This document shows positions 8,742 to 18,051 of a stretch of DNA of 64,000 nt, piece after piece. The stretch spans positions 85,135-149,134 of the forward strand of contig JARGOL010000002.1 of assembly GCA_029212745.1 (NCBI GenBank). The letters are read 5' to 3'. Both the position numbers and the translations under genes were made by a program. The notes beneath the pieces were generated by a model, which saw only the letters and a program-made list of their open reading frames with translations, was not told where the DNA came from and did not search any database. Numbering within the stretch: the stretch's first letter is position 1; each line of letters begins with the position of its first letter. Source of the DNA: Alcanivoracaceae bacterium (GTDB lineage: Bacteria > Pseudomonadota > Gammaproteobacteria > Pseudomonadales > Alcanivoracaceae).

Positions 8742-9758
8742 GTGATTGATGCACGACGTATATTGATGGCGGCAGTGGCGGCGCCTGGCTTGCTGCAGGC
8801 GTCACTGTGGGCTGCCGAGTCCGACACCCCTGATGTGGATCCCTGCGTGACCCGTGCCGGTGATGTCGCGGATGAACGCTTGTGGGATCGCAGCTACGAT
8901 GTGGTTTCTTCCGGCCTCTGTTTTCCCAGTCGCTGGGTTGACCGTTTTTTCGAGGACCCTGATGAAGTCTCCGATGACCCGGCCCATACCCAGCTACGCG
9001 TGATCCAGGCCAATCGTTGGCAGGACGACGATACCCGCGGGGAAGATTTGACCGTCCGTGCCCGCGTGCGGCTGCCCAACCTGCAGGAGCGCTGGTACCT
9101 GGTATTCCGCAACGATGACGACGTCATTGATGACGGTGAGGGACTCGACGATGACCCGGCTGAAGTCGGTGTCGAGCCCGCGGAGGAAGAAGACACCACC
9201 GTGCGGGCGGCGGTGCGCTGGGCGAAGAAGGTGGGCGGGTTCCTCGACCTGGATGCGGACGTGGGCGTCAATTCAGACATCAAGTCCTATGTGCGCACCC
9301 GTTACCGGTTCTACACGCCGCTGCGCGACGGCCCGTGGTGGTTTCGTTTCGGTGAAACCGTGACCTGGGAAGATACGGAAGGCTGGAGCGCACGCAGTGC
9401 CGTGGAATTCGACCGGCCCCTGAATACCCGTCTGACCTTCCGCTTCAATACCGAGTTCGAGTGGCGCGATGTTTACCAGGCGGAAGGGCTGGACTGGTCG
9501 TGGTTGCAGACCGCGTCTTTTTACCAGGTGCTGGGCCAGCGTTCCGCCGTGCAGTACCTGGTGGGCTGGAGCGGTTTTACCGATCCGGTATTCCGCAAGG
9601 AGAACATGCGCACGGCGGTGCGCTTTCGGCGCAGTATCTGGCGGCCGTGGCTGTATTACGAGATAGAGCCCTATGCATTCTGGGCGCGCAGCAATGATTT
9701 CGAGGGTGTTACCGGCATCGTCGGCCGGCTGGAGGTCCAGCTCGGCCGTTACGATTGA
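8742..9758 (+). CDS. Unknown exported protein, acidic N-terminal half and beta-rich C-terminal half
   Basis: About 338 residues from the proposed GTG start (ATG at 8766 or an upstream ATG at 8670 are alternatives; no strong ribosome site decides). A hydrophobic signal-like stretch ends near LWAAES. The next 120 residues are very acidic, with Asp clusters such as NDDDVIDDGE, and contain two Cys. From about residue 150 the sequence alternates aromatic and polar residues (YVRTRYRFYTPL, WWFRFGE, RLTFRFNTEFEW), like strands of an outer membrane barrel, and it ends LGRYD. I recognise no family with certainty. It may be an outer membrane or periplasmic protein. Confidence 0.75.
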   Translation: MIDARRILMAAVAAPGLLQASLWAAESDTPDVDPCVTRAGDVADERLWDRSYDVVSSGLCFPSRWVDRFFEDPDEVSDDPAHTQLRVIQANRWQDDDTRGEDLTVRARVRLPNLQERWYLVFRNDDDVIDDGEGLDDDPAEVGVEPAEEEDTTVRAAVRWAKKVGGFLDLDADVGVNSDIKSYVRTRYRFYTPLRDGPWWFRFGETVTWEDTEGWSARSAVEFDRPLNTRLTFRFNTEFEWRDVYQAEGLDWSWLQTASFYQVLGQRSAVQYLVGWSGFTDPVFRKENMRTAVRFRRSIWRPWLYYEIEPYAFWARSNDFEGVTGIVGRLEVQLGRYD

Positions 9759-9763
9759 GTCTG

Positions 9764-10441
9764 TCAGGACACCCAGTTACCCCGTCCGCCCCGGCCTGAG
9801 CGGCCCTTGACGACAAGACCGAGGATCAGGCCAATCAGCAGGATCACTGCGCCAACGGTGAGGTTGCGGCTGGTGTTGTCGCCATTGAGCATGGCGTTTT
9901 CTGCCTGCAGCGTATCCAGTTGTGTGCGCAGGGTGCTGAGCTGTTCGTTCAGTTCACGGTTGGCCTGATCCAGGCGGATCGGGTCTGACGCGACTTCTTC
10001 CAGGTGGTCCAGTCGCTCCGAGGCACTGCCAAGGTCACTGTTCAGTGCTGCATTCTGGGATGCCAGCCGGTCCCGTTCCGCGCTCACTTCCTTGAGCTGG
10101 CTGCGGGCACTGGCAAGTTCTTCCTTGAGTGAATCATGGCGCTTCTGCAGCTGTTGCAGCTGGATGGCAGCTGTGGGTGAGCGCGACAGGTAGCGGGCGG
10201 CGATATAGCCCTCGATATCGTTGTAGCGAATGCGAGCCCAGTCGCTGTCCTGCTCCTGTTCCAGGATTTCCACGGCGGTGCCGGATTTAAGGCCGCGGTG
10301 GAGAATCTTGAATTGTGTGCCGGCACCTGCGCGCACCGGGACGAAGACTTCGTCATCAATCCAGCCCGTGGCGGCCTGGGCGGGCAGGGTGACGACGGCG
10401 ATGCTGGCTGCCAGCAGAAACAGGGCTACCTGCTTGTTCAT
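9764..10441 (-). CDS. TIGR04211-type SH3 domain protein (YgiM-like)
   Basis: 225 residues: a signal peptide (to about residue 23, PAQA-A), a bacterial SH3 domain (about 28-85, with DEVFVPVRAGAG and GYIAARYL), a coiled coil (about 95-185) and a C-terminal transmembrane helix (about 193-212) followed by a short basic tail. This architecture matches E. coli YgiM. The SH3b domain would face the periplasm, anchored by the C-terminal helix. Function is poorly known. It converges on the preceding gene with only 5 bases between stops. Confidence 0.88.
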   Translation of the reverse strand: MNKQVALFLLAASIAVVTLPAQAATGWIDDEVFVPVRAGAGTQFKILHRGLKSGTAVEILEQEQDSDWARIRYNDIEGYIAARYLSRSPTAAIQLQQLQKRHDSLKEELASARSQLKEVSAERDRLASQNAALNSDLGSASERLDHLEEVASDPIRLDQANRELNEQLSTLRTQLDTLQAENAMLNGDNTSRNLTVGAVILLIGLILGLVVKGRSGRGGRGNWVS

Positions 10442-10491
10442 TCATGACTCCATTGGTTCTCGGTGGGCGGCAGTGTAACCATGCCACCGGC

Positions 10492-10526
10492 GTAAAAATA
10501 CAACCCGGGTCACGTTATGCCCGGGT
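10492..10526 (-). terminator. Intrinsic terminator of the yciB-yciI unit
   Basis: On the minus strand ACCCGGG and CCCGGGT (7 bp) flank a 9-base loop and are followed by TGTATTTTTA. It sits 10-45 bases after the yciI-like stop codon. Confidence 0.7.
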
Positions 10527-10536
10527 GCCGGTTCGT

Positions 10537-10833
10537 TCAGAATACCTGCTTGAACGGCTTGACCGTGACCTGGGCGTAGACACCTGCCGCTACATACGGA
10601 TCGGCATCAGCCCAGGCCTGCGCCTGTTCCAGCGAGTCGAAGCGTGCCACCACCAGGGAGCCGGTGAAACCGGCATCGCCGGGCGTGTCACTGTCAGTGG
10701 CCGGGTGTGGGCCTGCCAGCACCAGCCGCTTCTCGTCGGCAAGCTGTTGCAGGCGTCCGAGGTGGTCCGGCCGGGCTTGCTGCCGCAGGGGCAGGGAGTC
10801 CGGCACATCCTCACTGATGATCGCGTACAGCAT
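10537..10833 (-). CDS. yciI: YciI family protein
   Basis: 98 residues from an ATG inside the end of yciB (23-base overlap). The N-terminal MLYAIISED and the H-x3-L/R region ([22 protein letters not shown]) are the conserved YciI/YCII core, a small ferredoxin-like fold with a conserved His-Asp pair. The C-terminal strand TVKPFKQVF is also typical. E. coli has yciI next to yciB and yciA, which supports the assignment. The catalytic role is unknown; the fold resembles muconolactone isomerases and dehydrochlorinases. A terminator follows. Confidence 0.9.
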   Translation of the reverse strand: MLYAIISEDVPDSLPLRQQARPDHLGRLQQLADEKRLVLAGPHPATDSDTPGDAGFTGSLVVARFDSLEQAQAWADADPYVAAGVYAQVTVKPFKQVF

Positions 10834-11467
10834 CCTTGTCCTGCTCCTTGCCAGTGGCGTTGTCTTTCTCAGCAGCCGGTTCACCGCTTTCAAACAGGCG
10901 GGCGCGGTCCTCGGCGGGAATCTTGCGATAGATGTAGATCATTACGAAAAGGTAGAACAGCATCTGGATGGCGCTGAAGCCGAACAGTTTGAAGGTGACC
11001 CAGAAATCGGTATCGAACCGGTAGGCGATGAACAGGTTCAGCGCACCGACGAACAGGAAAAAACCGACGAAAAGCAGGTTCAGCACCGACCAGTCGTGGC
11101 GGGTGAGCGGCGCCCGGTAGTTCAGGGTGCTGGCCATGAGGGCATCAATCATGCGTTGCAGCAGGTTGCGCGAACTGATGAAGTGGCCGAAAAGCAGCAC
11201 CGTGCCGAGGGTGAAGCTGATAATGCTGGGGCGCCACTTGATGAACGTGTCGTCGCGGAAAAACAGGGTCATGGTGCCGAATACCAGGGTGACGACAAAC
11301 ACCACCAGGTGCATGCGCTCCACCTTGCGCCAGATCAGGTATCCTGCCGTGACCTGCACGGTGCAGGCGATTATGATACCCCAGGTGGCCAGGAAGATAT
11401 CCCGGCCACCGGCGAAATACAGGGCGAAAAAAACGATTACCGGCAGGTAGTCGAACGCTTGTTTCAT
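10811..11467 (-). CDS. yciB: Inner membrane septation protein A (YciB/IspZ family)
   Basis: 218 residues with five to six hydrophobic helices. The N-terminal [17 protein letters not shown] and central [18 protein letters not shown] motifs are diagnostic of the YciB/IspZ family. The protein sits in the inner membrane and is implicated in septation and envelope synthesis. A charged C-terminal tail ends KDAVRDHQ. The ATG at the complement of 11465-11467 gives the family start; an upstream in-frame codon would add 16 unrelated residues. It is divergent from the PHP gene with 35 bases between starts. Confidence 0.92.
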   Translation of the reverse strand: MKQAFDYLPVIVFFALYFAGGRDIFLATWGIIIACTVQVTAGYLIWRKVERMHLVVFVVTLVFGTMTLFFRDDTFIKWRPSIISFTLGTVLLFGHFISSRNLLQRMIDALMASTLNYRAPLTRHDWSVLNLLFVGFFLFVGALNLFIAYRFDTDFWVTFKLFGFSAIQMLFYLFVMIYIYRKIPAEDRARLFESGEPAAEKDNATGKEQDKDAVRDHQ

Positions 11468-11502
11468 GACCACTCCGTTTTCGGACTGCCCGATGGTAAA
11501 GC

Positions 11503-12390
11503 ATGCCTGATTCAATGTCCCGCGTAATGGCCCTGGCTGCCGACCATGATGGTCTTGCCGGGCAATACGACTTCCACTGTCACAGCTCTGCCTCTGACGG
11601 CGCGCTGTCGCCCACGGCGCTGGTGGAACGCGCCGCTGCGCGAGGCGTGCGGGTACTGGCGCTGACGGACCACGACAGCCTGGCAGGGCTCCCGGCAGCG
11701 GCGGCGCGTGCCGCTGAGCTTGGCATCGAACTGGTCAACGGTATCGAGCTGTCGGTGACCTGGGGTAACCGTGAGTTGCACCTGGTCGGGCTGGGTTTTG
11801 ATCGTGACAGCGACGCCATTACCCGCCTGGTCAGTGAGCAACAGGCGGCCCGCGAGACCCGTGCCCGGCGCATGGGCGAGCGCCTCGACCGTGCCGCGGA
11901 CATGGTCAACTGTTACGACAAGGCGGTCGAACTGTCCGGGCAGGCGGCGCCGGGGCGGCCCTGGTTCGCCCGGGTGCTGCTGGCCGAGGGCCGGGTGCGC
12001 TCGCTCCAGCATGCCTTCAACCGTTTCCTCAAGCCGGGCCAGTCGGCGTTCGTGCGTACGCCGTGGGCAACGCTTGAGACGGCGGTGCAGGCCCTGCACC
12101 AGTCAGGCGGGGTGGCGGTGCTGGCGCATCCCACCCGCTACGGCTTTACCCGGCGCAAGCTGCGCACGGTGCTGGCCGATTTTGTCGCCGCCGGGGGGGA
12201 TGCACTGGAGGTGGCGGTGCCGGGGCTGAACCCCAACCAGCAGCAACTGATGGCGGAATGCCTGCGGGATTTCCCGTTGCTGGCCTCTGGTGGCTCGGAT
12301 TTCCACTCCCCGGAGCAGGCCTGGCTGGATCTCGGCCGGGTGCCGGCCATGCCGGCCCAGGCCCGGGCAATCTGGCAGGGCCCGGCCTGA
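11503..12390 (+). CDS. rnm: PHP-domain 5'-3' exoribonuclease, RNase AM (YciV/TrpH)
   Basis: 295 residues with the full PHP metal-binding set: DFHCHSSASDG, LTDHDS, NGIELS, VLAHPTRYG and GGSDFHSPEQ. The E. coli homologue (YciV/TrpH, now RNase AM) matures the 5' ends of 23S, 16S and 5S rRNA. It lies just upstream of the yciO homologue, as in E. coli. ATG codons at 11503, 11515 and 11527 are all possible starts and no good ribosome site separates them. The metal ligands look intact. Confidence 0.88.
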   Translation: MPDSMSRVMALAADHDGLAGQYDFHCHSSASDGALSPTALVERAAARGVRVLALTDHDSLAGLPAAAARAAELGIELVNGIELSVTWGNRELHLVGLGFDRDSDAITRLVSEQQAARETRARRMGERLDRAADMVNCYDKAVELSGQAAPGRPWFARVLLAEGRVRSLQHAFNRFLKPGQSAFVRTPWATLETAVQALHQSGGVAVLAHPTRYGFTRRKLRTVLADFVAAGGDALEVAVPGLNPNQQQLMAECLRDFPLLASGGSDFHSPEQAWLDLGRVPAMPAQARAIWQGPA

Positions 12391-12468
12391 GACCGGGGGA
12401 ATCGCCCCGGCGTCATGGCGGGGAAATCGCTTGAACCGGCGTGCCGATGGGCACAGAATCCCCGCCCC

Positions 12469-13092
12469 ATGAGCCAGGTCTTTCACATACACCCGGAAAA
12501 CCCGCAACCGCGGCTGATCAAGCAGGCGGTGGATATCCTGCGCCAGGGCGGCCTGATTGCCTACCCGACGGATACCACCTACGCCCTGGGCTGCGGCATT
12601 GGCGAGAAAGCGGCCCTGGATCGCCTGATCCGCCTGCGGCGACTGGATGACAAGCACGAGTTCACCCTGTTGTGCCCGGACCTGTCGGTGCTGGCCACCT
12701 ACGCCAAGGTGAACAACCCGGATTACCGCCTGCTCAAGGCGCATACGCCCGGTGCCTACACCTTCATCCTCAAGGGGACGTCGGAAGTGCCGCGCCGGCT
12801 GATGCACCCGAAAAAGCGCACAATCGGCATTCGCGTGCCGGATCACCCGATCTGCCAGGCGTTGTTGGCGGAATTCGGGGCGCCGATCATGACCTCCACC
12901 CTGCACATGCCGGGCGACGAGTTTCCCCTGATCGACCCGTATGACGTGGAAACCACCCTGCAGGGGCAGGTGGACCTGATCATCGACGGCGGTTTCGGCG
13001 GGCTCACCGAGACCACGGTGATCAGCCTGGCCGGGGGCGATGGCCCGGAAGTGCTGCGTGAAGGGGCCGGTGAGGTGGAATCCGTATTCTGA
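12469..13092 (+). CDS. yciO: Sua5/YciO/YrdC family protein, YciO
   Basis: 207 residues. The KQAVDILRQGGLIAYPTDTTYALGC segment and the KHEFTLLCPDL and IGIRVPDHPICQALL blocks place it in the YrdC/Sua5 superfamily. The local order and the length (single domain) match YciO rather than the essential TsaC. Sua5/YrdC enzymes make threonylcarbamoyl-AMP for tRNA t6A; YciO is a weaker paralogue of uncertain role. I chose the ATG giving MSQVFHIHPEN, which is the usual YciO N-terminus. It lies 78 bases after the RNase AM gene. Confidence 0.9.
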   Translation: MSQVFHIHPENPQPRLIKQAVDILRQGGLIAYPTDTTYALGCGIGEKAALDRLIRLRRLDDKHEFTLLCPDLSVLATYAKVNNPDYRLLKAHTPGAYTFILKGTSEVPRRLMHPKKRTIGIRVPDHPICQALLAEFGAPIMTSTLHMPGDEFPLIDPYDVETTLQGQVDLIIDGGFGGLTETTVISLAGGDGPEVLREGAGEVESVF

Positions 13093-13121
13093 GCCTGATC
13101 AAAAACTGATCGCTCAGGCGA

Positions 13122-13152
13122 CTGTCACCGGCAGCGCCTGACCCGTTATAAT
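13122..13152 (+). promoter_or_regulatory. Candidate sigma-70 promoter of trpS
   Basis: A perfect TATAAT at 13147-13152 lies 34 bases before the trpS start. CTGTCA at 13122-13127 is a 4/6 match to the -35 box with a 19-base spacer. The -10 is strong and the -35 weak. Confidence 0.45.
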
Positions 13153-13186
13153 CGCCTGCTTTGCAGTCTCTCCGGCGGAGTCTATT

Positions 13187-14401
13187 TTGAGTTCAGTGGT
13201 ACCCTCGCAACGTGTTCTATCCGGCATGCGCCCCACCGGCCGCCTGCACCTGGGCCATTATCACGGTGTTCTGAAGAACTGGGTGCGCCTGCAGCACGAG
13301 TTCGAGTGCTTCTTTTTCGTTGCCGACTGGCATGCACTGACCACCGAGTACGAGAACCCGCAGGGCATCCAGGCATCCACCTGGGAGATGGTGATCGACT
13401 GGCTGGCGGCGGGCGTCAATCCCGGTTCCGCGACCCTGTTCATCCAGTCGCGCGTGCCTGAGCACGCCGAGCTGCACCTGCTGTTGTCGATGATGACGCC
13501 ACTGGGCTGGCTGGAGCGGGTGCCGACCTACAAGGACCAGCAGGAAAAACTGCGCGAGAAGGACCTGAGTACCTATGGGTTCCTCGGATACCCGCTGTTG
13601 CAGTCGGCAGACATCCTGCTTTACCGCGCCGGGCAGGTGCCGGTGGGCGCCGACCAGGTGGCCCACATCGAGATAACCCGCGAGGTGGCGAGGCGCTTCA
13701 ACCACCTGTACGGTCGCGAGCCGGGCTTCGAGGAGGCGGTGGAAGCGGCCATCCGCAAAATGGGCAAGAAGCAGGCCAAGGTGTATGTGGCCAACCGGCG
13801 CAAATACCAGGAACAGGGTGATGACGAGGCGCTGGAAACGGCGCGCGCCCTGGTCCAGGACCAGCAGAACATCACCCTGGGCGATCGCGAGCGGCTGCTG
13901 GGCGATCTCGAGGGGGGCGGCAAGATCATCCTGCCGGAGCCCCAGGCGCTGTTGACGCCGGCGTCGAAGATGCCGGGACTGGACGGGCAAAAGATGTCCA
14001 AGTCCTACAGCAATACCATCAGCCTGCGTGAAGAGCCGGATGCGGTGGACGAGAAGATCCGCCGCATGCCCACCGACCCGGCGCGGGTGCGGCGCACCGA
14101 CCCCGGCAACCCGGAGAACTGCCCGGTGTGGCAGTTGCATGAGGTGTACTCGGACGAGAAGACCTGTGCCTGGGTGCAGGAAGGCTGTCGCAGTGCCGGC
14201 ATCGGCTGCCTGGATTGCAAGAAGCCCGTGATCGAGGCGGTGCAGGCGGAACTGGAGCCGATCCGCAAACGGGCGGAGGAACACATGCGCAACCCGGATC
14301 TGGTGCGTGCGATCATCAACGAAGGGTGCGAGGATGCCCGCGAGGCGGCCCGTGATACCCTCGAGGAAGTGCGCGCCGCCATGGGGCTGAGCTACCGCTG
14401 A
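13187..14401 (+). CDS. trpS: Tryptophanyl-tRNA synthetase
   Basis: 404 residues, class Ic synthetase, charging tRNA-Trp. The HIGH-type motif is HLGHYHG and the KMSKS loop is intact (GQKMSKSYSN). A Cys-rich segment GCLDCKK near the C-terminus and the extended insert are typical of the longer pseudomonad-type TrpRS. The start is TTG at 13187 with GGAG ending 6 bases upstream; the GTG at 13196 is an alternative with poorer spacing. A TATAAT promoter precedes it, and scpA follows after 23 bases, so readthrough into the scpAB-rluB genes is likely. Confidence 0.95.
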   Translation: MSSVVPSQRVLSGMRPTGRLHLGHYHGVLKNWVRLQHEFECFFFVADWHALTTEYENPQGIQASTWEMVIDWLAAGVNPGSATLFIQSRVPEHAELHLLLSMMTPLGWLERVPTYKDQQEKLREKDLSTYGFLGYPLLQSADILLYRAGQVPVGADQVAHIEITREVARRFNHLYGREPGFEEAVEAAIRKMGKKQAKVYVANRRKYQEQGDDEALETARALVQDQQNITLGDRERLLGDLEGGGKIILPEPQALLTPASKMPGLDGQKMSKSYSNTISLREEPDAVDEKIRRMPTDPARVRRTDPGNPENCPVWQLHEVYSDEKTCAWVQEGCRSAGIGCLDCKKPVIEAVQAELEPIRKRAEEHMRNPDLVRAIINEGCEDAREAARDTLEEVRAAMGLSYR

Positions 14402-14424
14402 GGCGGCAACGGACAGGAACCGGA

Positions 14425-15372
14425 ATGACGGAAACCAGCGAACAGGACAGCCAGGACCAGGCACAGGCACCGGTGGCGGAAGGCGCAGCGGCGCCGGCTG
14501 AGGAAAGCCACGATGCCGCCGCGGTAGAGAATCCGCGACAGGGCGAAATGCCGTTCGGCCTGATGTATGGCAAGGCCATCACCAAGCTGCCGGACGACCT
14601 GTACATACCACCGGACGCCCTGGAGGTGTTCCTCGAGGCATTCGAGGGCCCGCTGGACCTGCTGCTCTACCTGATCAAGCGGCAGAACCTGGACATCCTC
14701 GATATTCCGGTGGCGCAGATCACCAGCCAGTACATGCAGTATGTGGAGCTGATGAAAGCGCTCAACCTGGAGCTGGCGGCCGAGTACCTGGTGATGGCGG
14801 CCATGCTCAGCGAGATCAAGTCGCGCATGCTGTTGCCGCGGCCGAAGATCGAGGAAGAAGAAGACGACGTTGATCCGCGTGCCGAGCTGATCCGGCGTCT
14901 GCAGGAATACGAGCGCTTCAAGCAGGCGGCCGAGGATATCGATGAGCTGCCGCGCAACGAACGTGACTTCTGGGTGGCGGCGGCCAAGCGGCCGGACTAC
15001 GTGCGCGAAAAGCCGGAACCGGATGTGGACCTGAAGGAGGTCCTGCTGGCGCTCAAGGATGTGCTGCACCGGGCTGACATGTTCGAGCACCATCAGGTGA
15101 GCATGGAGAAGCTGTCCACGCGCGAGCGTATGTCCGATGTGCTGGAGAAGTTGCGCCAGCGGGAATTTGTTCCCTTCGTCTCCCTGTTCCGGGCAGAGGA
15201 AGGGCGCCAGGGGGTGGTGGTGACATTCATCGCCATCCTGGAACTGGTCAAGAGTGCGTTGATCGAACTGGTGCAGACCGAACCGTTTGCCCCGATCCAC
15301 GTGAAAGCAAGAACGGTGATGCTCGAAGGTGAAGAGCAGGCACCCCTGGAGGTAACTTCCACCGATGACTGA
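14425..15372 (+). CDS. scpA: Segregation and condensation protein A
   Basis: 315 residues. After an acidic, Ala-rich N-terminal extension (about 1-45, low complexity), the kleisin core begins. FEGPLDLLLYLIKRQNLDILDIPVAQITSQY is the hallmark, followed by LVMAAMLSEIKSRMLLP. The C-terminal winged helix contacts Smc. ScpA bridges the Smc heads with ScpB in chromosome condensation. Its last 8 bases overlap scpB, so the two are coupled. Confidence 0.95.
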   Translation: MTETSEQDSQDQAQAPVAEGAAAPAEESHDAAAVENPRQGEMPFGLMYGKAITKLPDDLYIPPDALEVFLEAFEGPLDLLLYLIKRQNLDILDIPVAQITSQYMQYVELMKALNLELAAEYLVMAAMLSEIKSRMLLPRPKIEEEEDDVDPRAELIRRLQEYERFKQAAEDIDELPRNERDFWVAAAKRPDYVREKPEPDVDLKEVLLALKDVLHRADMFEHHQVSMEKLSTRERMSDVLEKLRQREFVPFVSLFRAEEGRQGVVVTFIAILELVKSALIELVQTEPFAPIHVKARTVMLEGEEQAPLEVTSTDD

Positions 15373-16465
15373 CGAGAGCCAGACAACTGAAACGGTAGAG
15401 GAAGAGCAGGATACCGGCGCCACCGCCGAACAGGAGGCCGCGCCGAAAGACGCGGTTGATGCTGAGGCGGCTGACGCTGGTCCGGCTGATGAGGCGGATG
15501 ACGGCGAGGCCGGGGCGGATGTGCCGAAGGCAGACGTCGACAACACGGCGCTGGATGAGGTGCTGGTGCGGCAGGTGCTTGAAGGTGCCATTCTGGTGGC
15601 TGATGGCCCGCTAAACCGTGACGGCATGCTGATGCTGTTTGATGAGGCCGAGCGTCCCAGCCGTCGCCAGCTCAACGAGCTGCTGGAAACCCTCGCCGCT
15701 GATTACGAGAAGCGCGGCATCGAGTTGCGTGAAGTGGCGTCCGGGTTCCGCTTCCAGGTGCGCAAGGAGCTGGGCCCCTGGGTCAGCCGCATGTGGCAGG
15801 AGAAGCCGCCACGGTACAGCCGCGCCATCATGGAGACCCTGGCACTGATTGCTTATCGCCAGCCCATCACCCGCGGCGAGATCGAGGAAATCCGTGGTGT
15901 CTCGGTGAACACGCAGATTGTCCGCACACTGCTTGAGCGGGGCTGGGTGCGTGTTGTCGGCCATCGGGACGTGCCGGGCCGGCCGGCCATGTATGCCACC
16001 ACCCGTGGGTTCCTTGACTACTTCGACCTGAAAAGCCTCGAGGACCTGCCACCGTTGTCCGAGATCAAGGATCTGGACAAGCTTAATGAAGAGCTGCAGC
16101 TGGCCGAGACGGCGCAGCTGGCGGACGAGGCCCATGAAAGCGCCCACGCCGGTGATGGTGAGGGCGGCGAGGGCGCTGCCGATCCGGAACGCCAGCAATC
16201 GCTGATGGAACAGATGGAGCAGGAGCCCGAGATCGACGAATCCACCCTGATGAGCCTGGACCAGGTGGACCAGGTGCTGGCGGGCTTCGAATCCGAATTC
16301 CGCAAGAAGGATGGCAAGGGCAAGAAGGGCGAGCAGCAAGCGCAGGCTGATGCCGAGCAAACCGGCCCGTCAGCCCTGGCTGGCATCAACGCGGACCAGG
16401 ACGACCGGGAAGACGCCCCGGCAGAGGACAGCGGTGACGCTGGCCAGGCCAGCCGCGATGAGTGA
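15365..16465 (+). CDS. scpB: Segregation and condensation protein B
   Basis: 366 residues, longer than the usual 200 or so because of acidic low-complexity extensions at both ends (about 1-60 and 240-366). The core has LEGAILVADGPL, SGFRFQVR and ALIAYRQPITRGEIEEIRGV, the tandem winged-helix motifs of ScpB. It partners ScpA and Smc. It overlaps scpA by 8 bases and rluB by 8 bases (ATGAGTGA). The long charged tails are common in this lineage's ScpB and probably disordered. Confidence 0.95.
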   Translation: MTDESQTTETVEEEQDTGATAEQEAAPKDAVDAEAADAGPADEADDGEAGADVPKADVDNTALDEVLVRQVLEGAILVADGPLNRDGMLMLFDEAERPSRRQLNELLETLAADYEKRGIELREVASGFRFQVRKELGPWVSRMWQEKPPRYSRAIMETLALIAYRQPITRGEIEEIRGVSVNTQIVRTLLERGWVRVVGHRDVPGRPAMYATTRGFLDYFDLKSLEDLPPLSEIKDLDKLNEELQLAETAQLADEAHESAHAGDGEGGEGAADPERQQSLMEQMEQEPEIDESTLMSLDQVDQVLAGFESEFRKKDGKGKKGEQQAQADAEQTGPSALAGINADQDDREDAPAEDSGDAGQASRDE

Positions 16466-17294
16466 GAAGCTGCAGAAAGTCCTCGCCCGCACCGGCATGG
16501 GTTCGCGGCGCGAACTGGAAACATGGATTGAGGCCGGGCGCGTGTCCGTGAACGGCAAAGTGGCGACCCTGGGTGACCGGGTAGAGCCGGATGACCTTAT
16601 TCGAGTGGATGGCCATATTGTGCGTACCGTATCTCCAGATGAAATCGTCCGCCGGGTGATCATGTATCACAAGCCGGCTGGCGAGGTCTGTTCGCGCAAT
16701 GACCCGGAAGGGCGGCCGACCGTTTTCGACAACCTGCCGCGGGTCAAGGGCATGCGCTGGGTGCAGGTGGGCCGGCTGGATATCAATACCTCCGGCCTGC
16801 TGCTGTTCACCACCGATGGCGAGCTGGCGCATCGCCTCATGCACCCCTCCAATGGTTTTGTGCGCGAGTACGCGGTGCGTGTGCGGGGCGAACTGAGCCG
16901 TGAGAAACGCCAGGCGATGCTTGAGGGTGTCATGCTGGAAGATGGCGTCTCCAAATTCGACTCGGTGGAAGATGCCGGTGGTGCAGAAGACGCCGCCAAT
17001 CACTGGTACAAGGTGTCCCTGGTGGGCGGCAAGTATCGCGAGGTGCGGCGTCTGCTGGAATCCCAGGAGCTGGAGGTGGCCCGGCTGATCCGCGTGCGCT
17101 TCGGTGACCTGGCCTTGCCGCCGAAACTGAAAACCGGCCGCTGGATGGAGCTGGAACCGGAACAGGTGGAAGCCCTGGCGCAGCGTGTTGACCTCAAGGG
17201 CAAGCAATATACCGGCCTGTATGGCCGCGCCCGTCTGCGTCACCAGCGCGGCGAGAAGGTGCCGCGCAAACGCCGTAATCCTTACCGCCGTTGA
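16458..17294 (+). CDS. rluB: 23S rRNA pseudouridine(2605) synthase
   Basis: 278 residues. An N-terminal S4 domain (SEKLQKVLARTGMGSRRELETWI) is followed by the RsuA/RluB catalytic motif GRLDINTSGLLLFT with the nucleophilic Asp. Then come HPSNGFVREYAVRV and a basic tail ending KRRNPYRR. RluB modifies U2605 in helix 93 of 23S rRNA. The start ATG overlaps the scpB stop; earlier in-frame ATGs fall inside scpB. scpAB-rluB is a standard gammaproteobacterial arrangement. RluF and RsuA are ruled out mainly by this synteny. Confidence 0.92.
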   Translation: MSEKLQKVLARTGMGSRRELETWIEAGRVSVNGKVATLGDRVEPDDLIRVDGHIVRTVSPDEIVRRVIMYHKPAGEVCSRNDPEGRPTVFDNLPRVKGMRWVQVGRLDINTSGLLLFTTDGELAHRLMHPSNGFVREYAVRVRGELSREKRQAMLEGVMLEDGVSKFDSVEDAGGAEDAANHWYKVSLVGGKYREVRRLLESQELEVARLIRVRFGDLALPPKLKTGRWMELEPEQVEALAQRVDLKGKQYTGLYGRARLRHQRGEKVPRKRRNPYRR

Positions 17295-17337
17295 TGGATG
17301 GCTGACTGTGGCGGTATTGCCACGGTCGGCGCCAGAC

Positions 17338-18051
17338 TCAGGGCAGGCGCATAAGCCGCCCGGTAAGCGCCGGCAACGCCGTCTCCGAACGCAGAATCCG
17401 CTCACCCAGACGGTAGCAGGTGAACCCGTGGGCCAGCAGCATGTCCCGTTCATAGGTGGTCCAGCCGCCCTCCGGGCCCACCGCCAGGGTCACCGGCGTG
17501 TCCAGGTCGCAGGGCATGTATGTCTCACCCGAGGGGTCTGCCAGAACACACTGGCTGTTGCCGGTAATGGCCTTGAGGTCGTCTTCCACAAAGGGGCGGA
17601 AGCGTTTTGCCAGGGTCAGCGTCGGCATCAGGGTATCGCCGGCCTGTTCCAGGCCCAGCCGCAGTTTCTCCGCCAATAGCCCGGCTTTCAGTTCCGGGGT
17701 TTGCCAGTAGCTCTTGTCCACCTTCCAGCTGTTCAGCAGGACGATCTTCTTGATGCCCAGGGAAGCGGCATCAATCAGCATGCGCTTGAGCATCTTGGGG
17801 CGGGGCAGGGCGAGGACCAGGGTCAGGGGCAGGGCCGGCGGCGGTGGCTCGTCGAGGCACACGTCCAGTTCGCGATGCTCGCCGACATGATGCAGTACAC
17901 CGCTGCCGCGCTTGCCGTTGAGCAGCCCGCAACGCAGGGTGTCGCCCGGTCGGGCAGCGAGCACGGTGTCCACATGGTGGGCCTGGCGGGGGCAAAGCCG
18001 GTATCGGTTGCCCGCCACAGCCTGTGGGGGATCCAGCAGAATCAGGTTCAT
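17338..18051 (-). CDS. rsmE: 16S rRNA (uracil1498-N3)-methyltransferase
   Basis: 237 residues of the SPOUT class. The knot elements LAVGPEGGWT and LGERILRSETA are intact, as is the RHxxxVLR-like N-terminal PUA region. RsmE methylates m3U1498 in 16S rRNA. I took the second ATG (MNLILLDPP), which resembles pseudomonad RsmE starts; an ATG three codons upstream (18060) is possible, and neither has a clear ribosome site. It converges on rluB across 43 bases containing a short GTGGC/GCCAC hairpin without a T tract. Confidence 0.92.
   Translation of the reverse strand: MNLILLDPPQAVAGNRYRLCPRQAHHVDTVLAARPGDTLRCGLLNGKRGSGVLHHVGEHRELDVCLDEPPPPALPLTLVLALPRPKMLKRMLIDAASLGIKKIVLLNSWKVDKSYWQTPELKAGLLAEKLRLGLEQAGDTLMPTLTLAKRFRPFVEDDLKAITGNSQCVLADPSGETYMPCDLDTPVTLAVGPEGGWTTYERDMLLAHGFTCYRLGERILRSETALPALTGRLMRLP

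Noticed and set aside
13217..14470. 417-codon minus-strand ORF over trpS
   Set aside because: Antisense to an unmistakable TrpRS with intact motifs.
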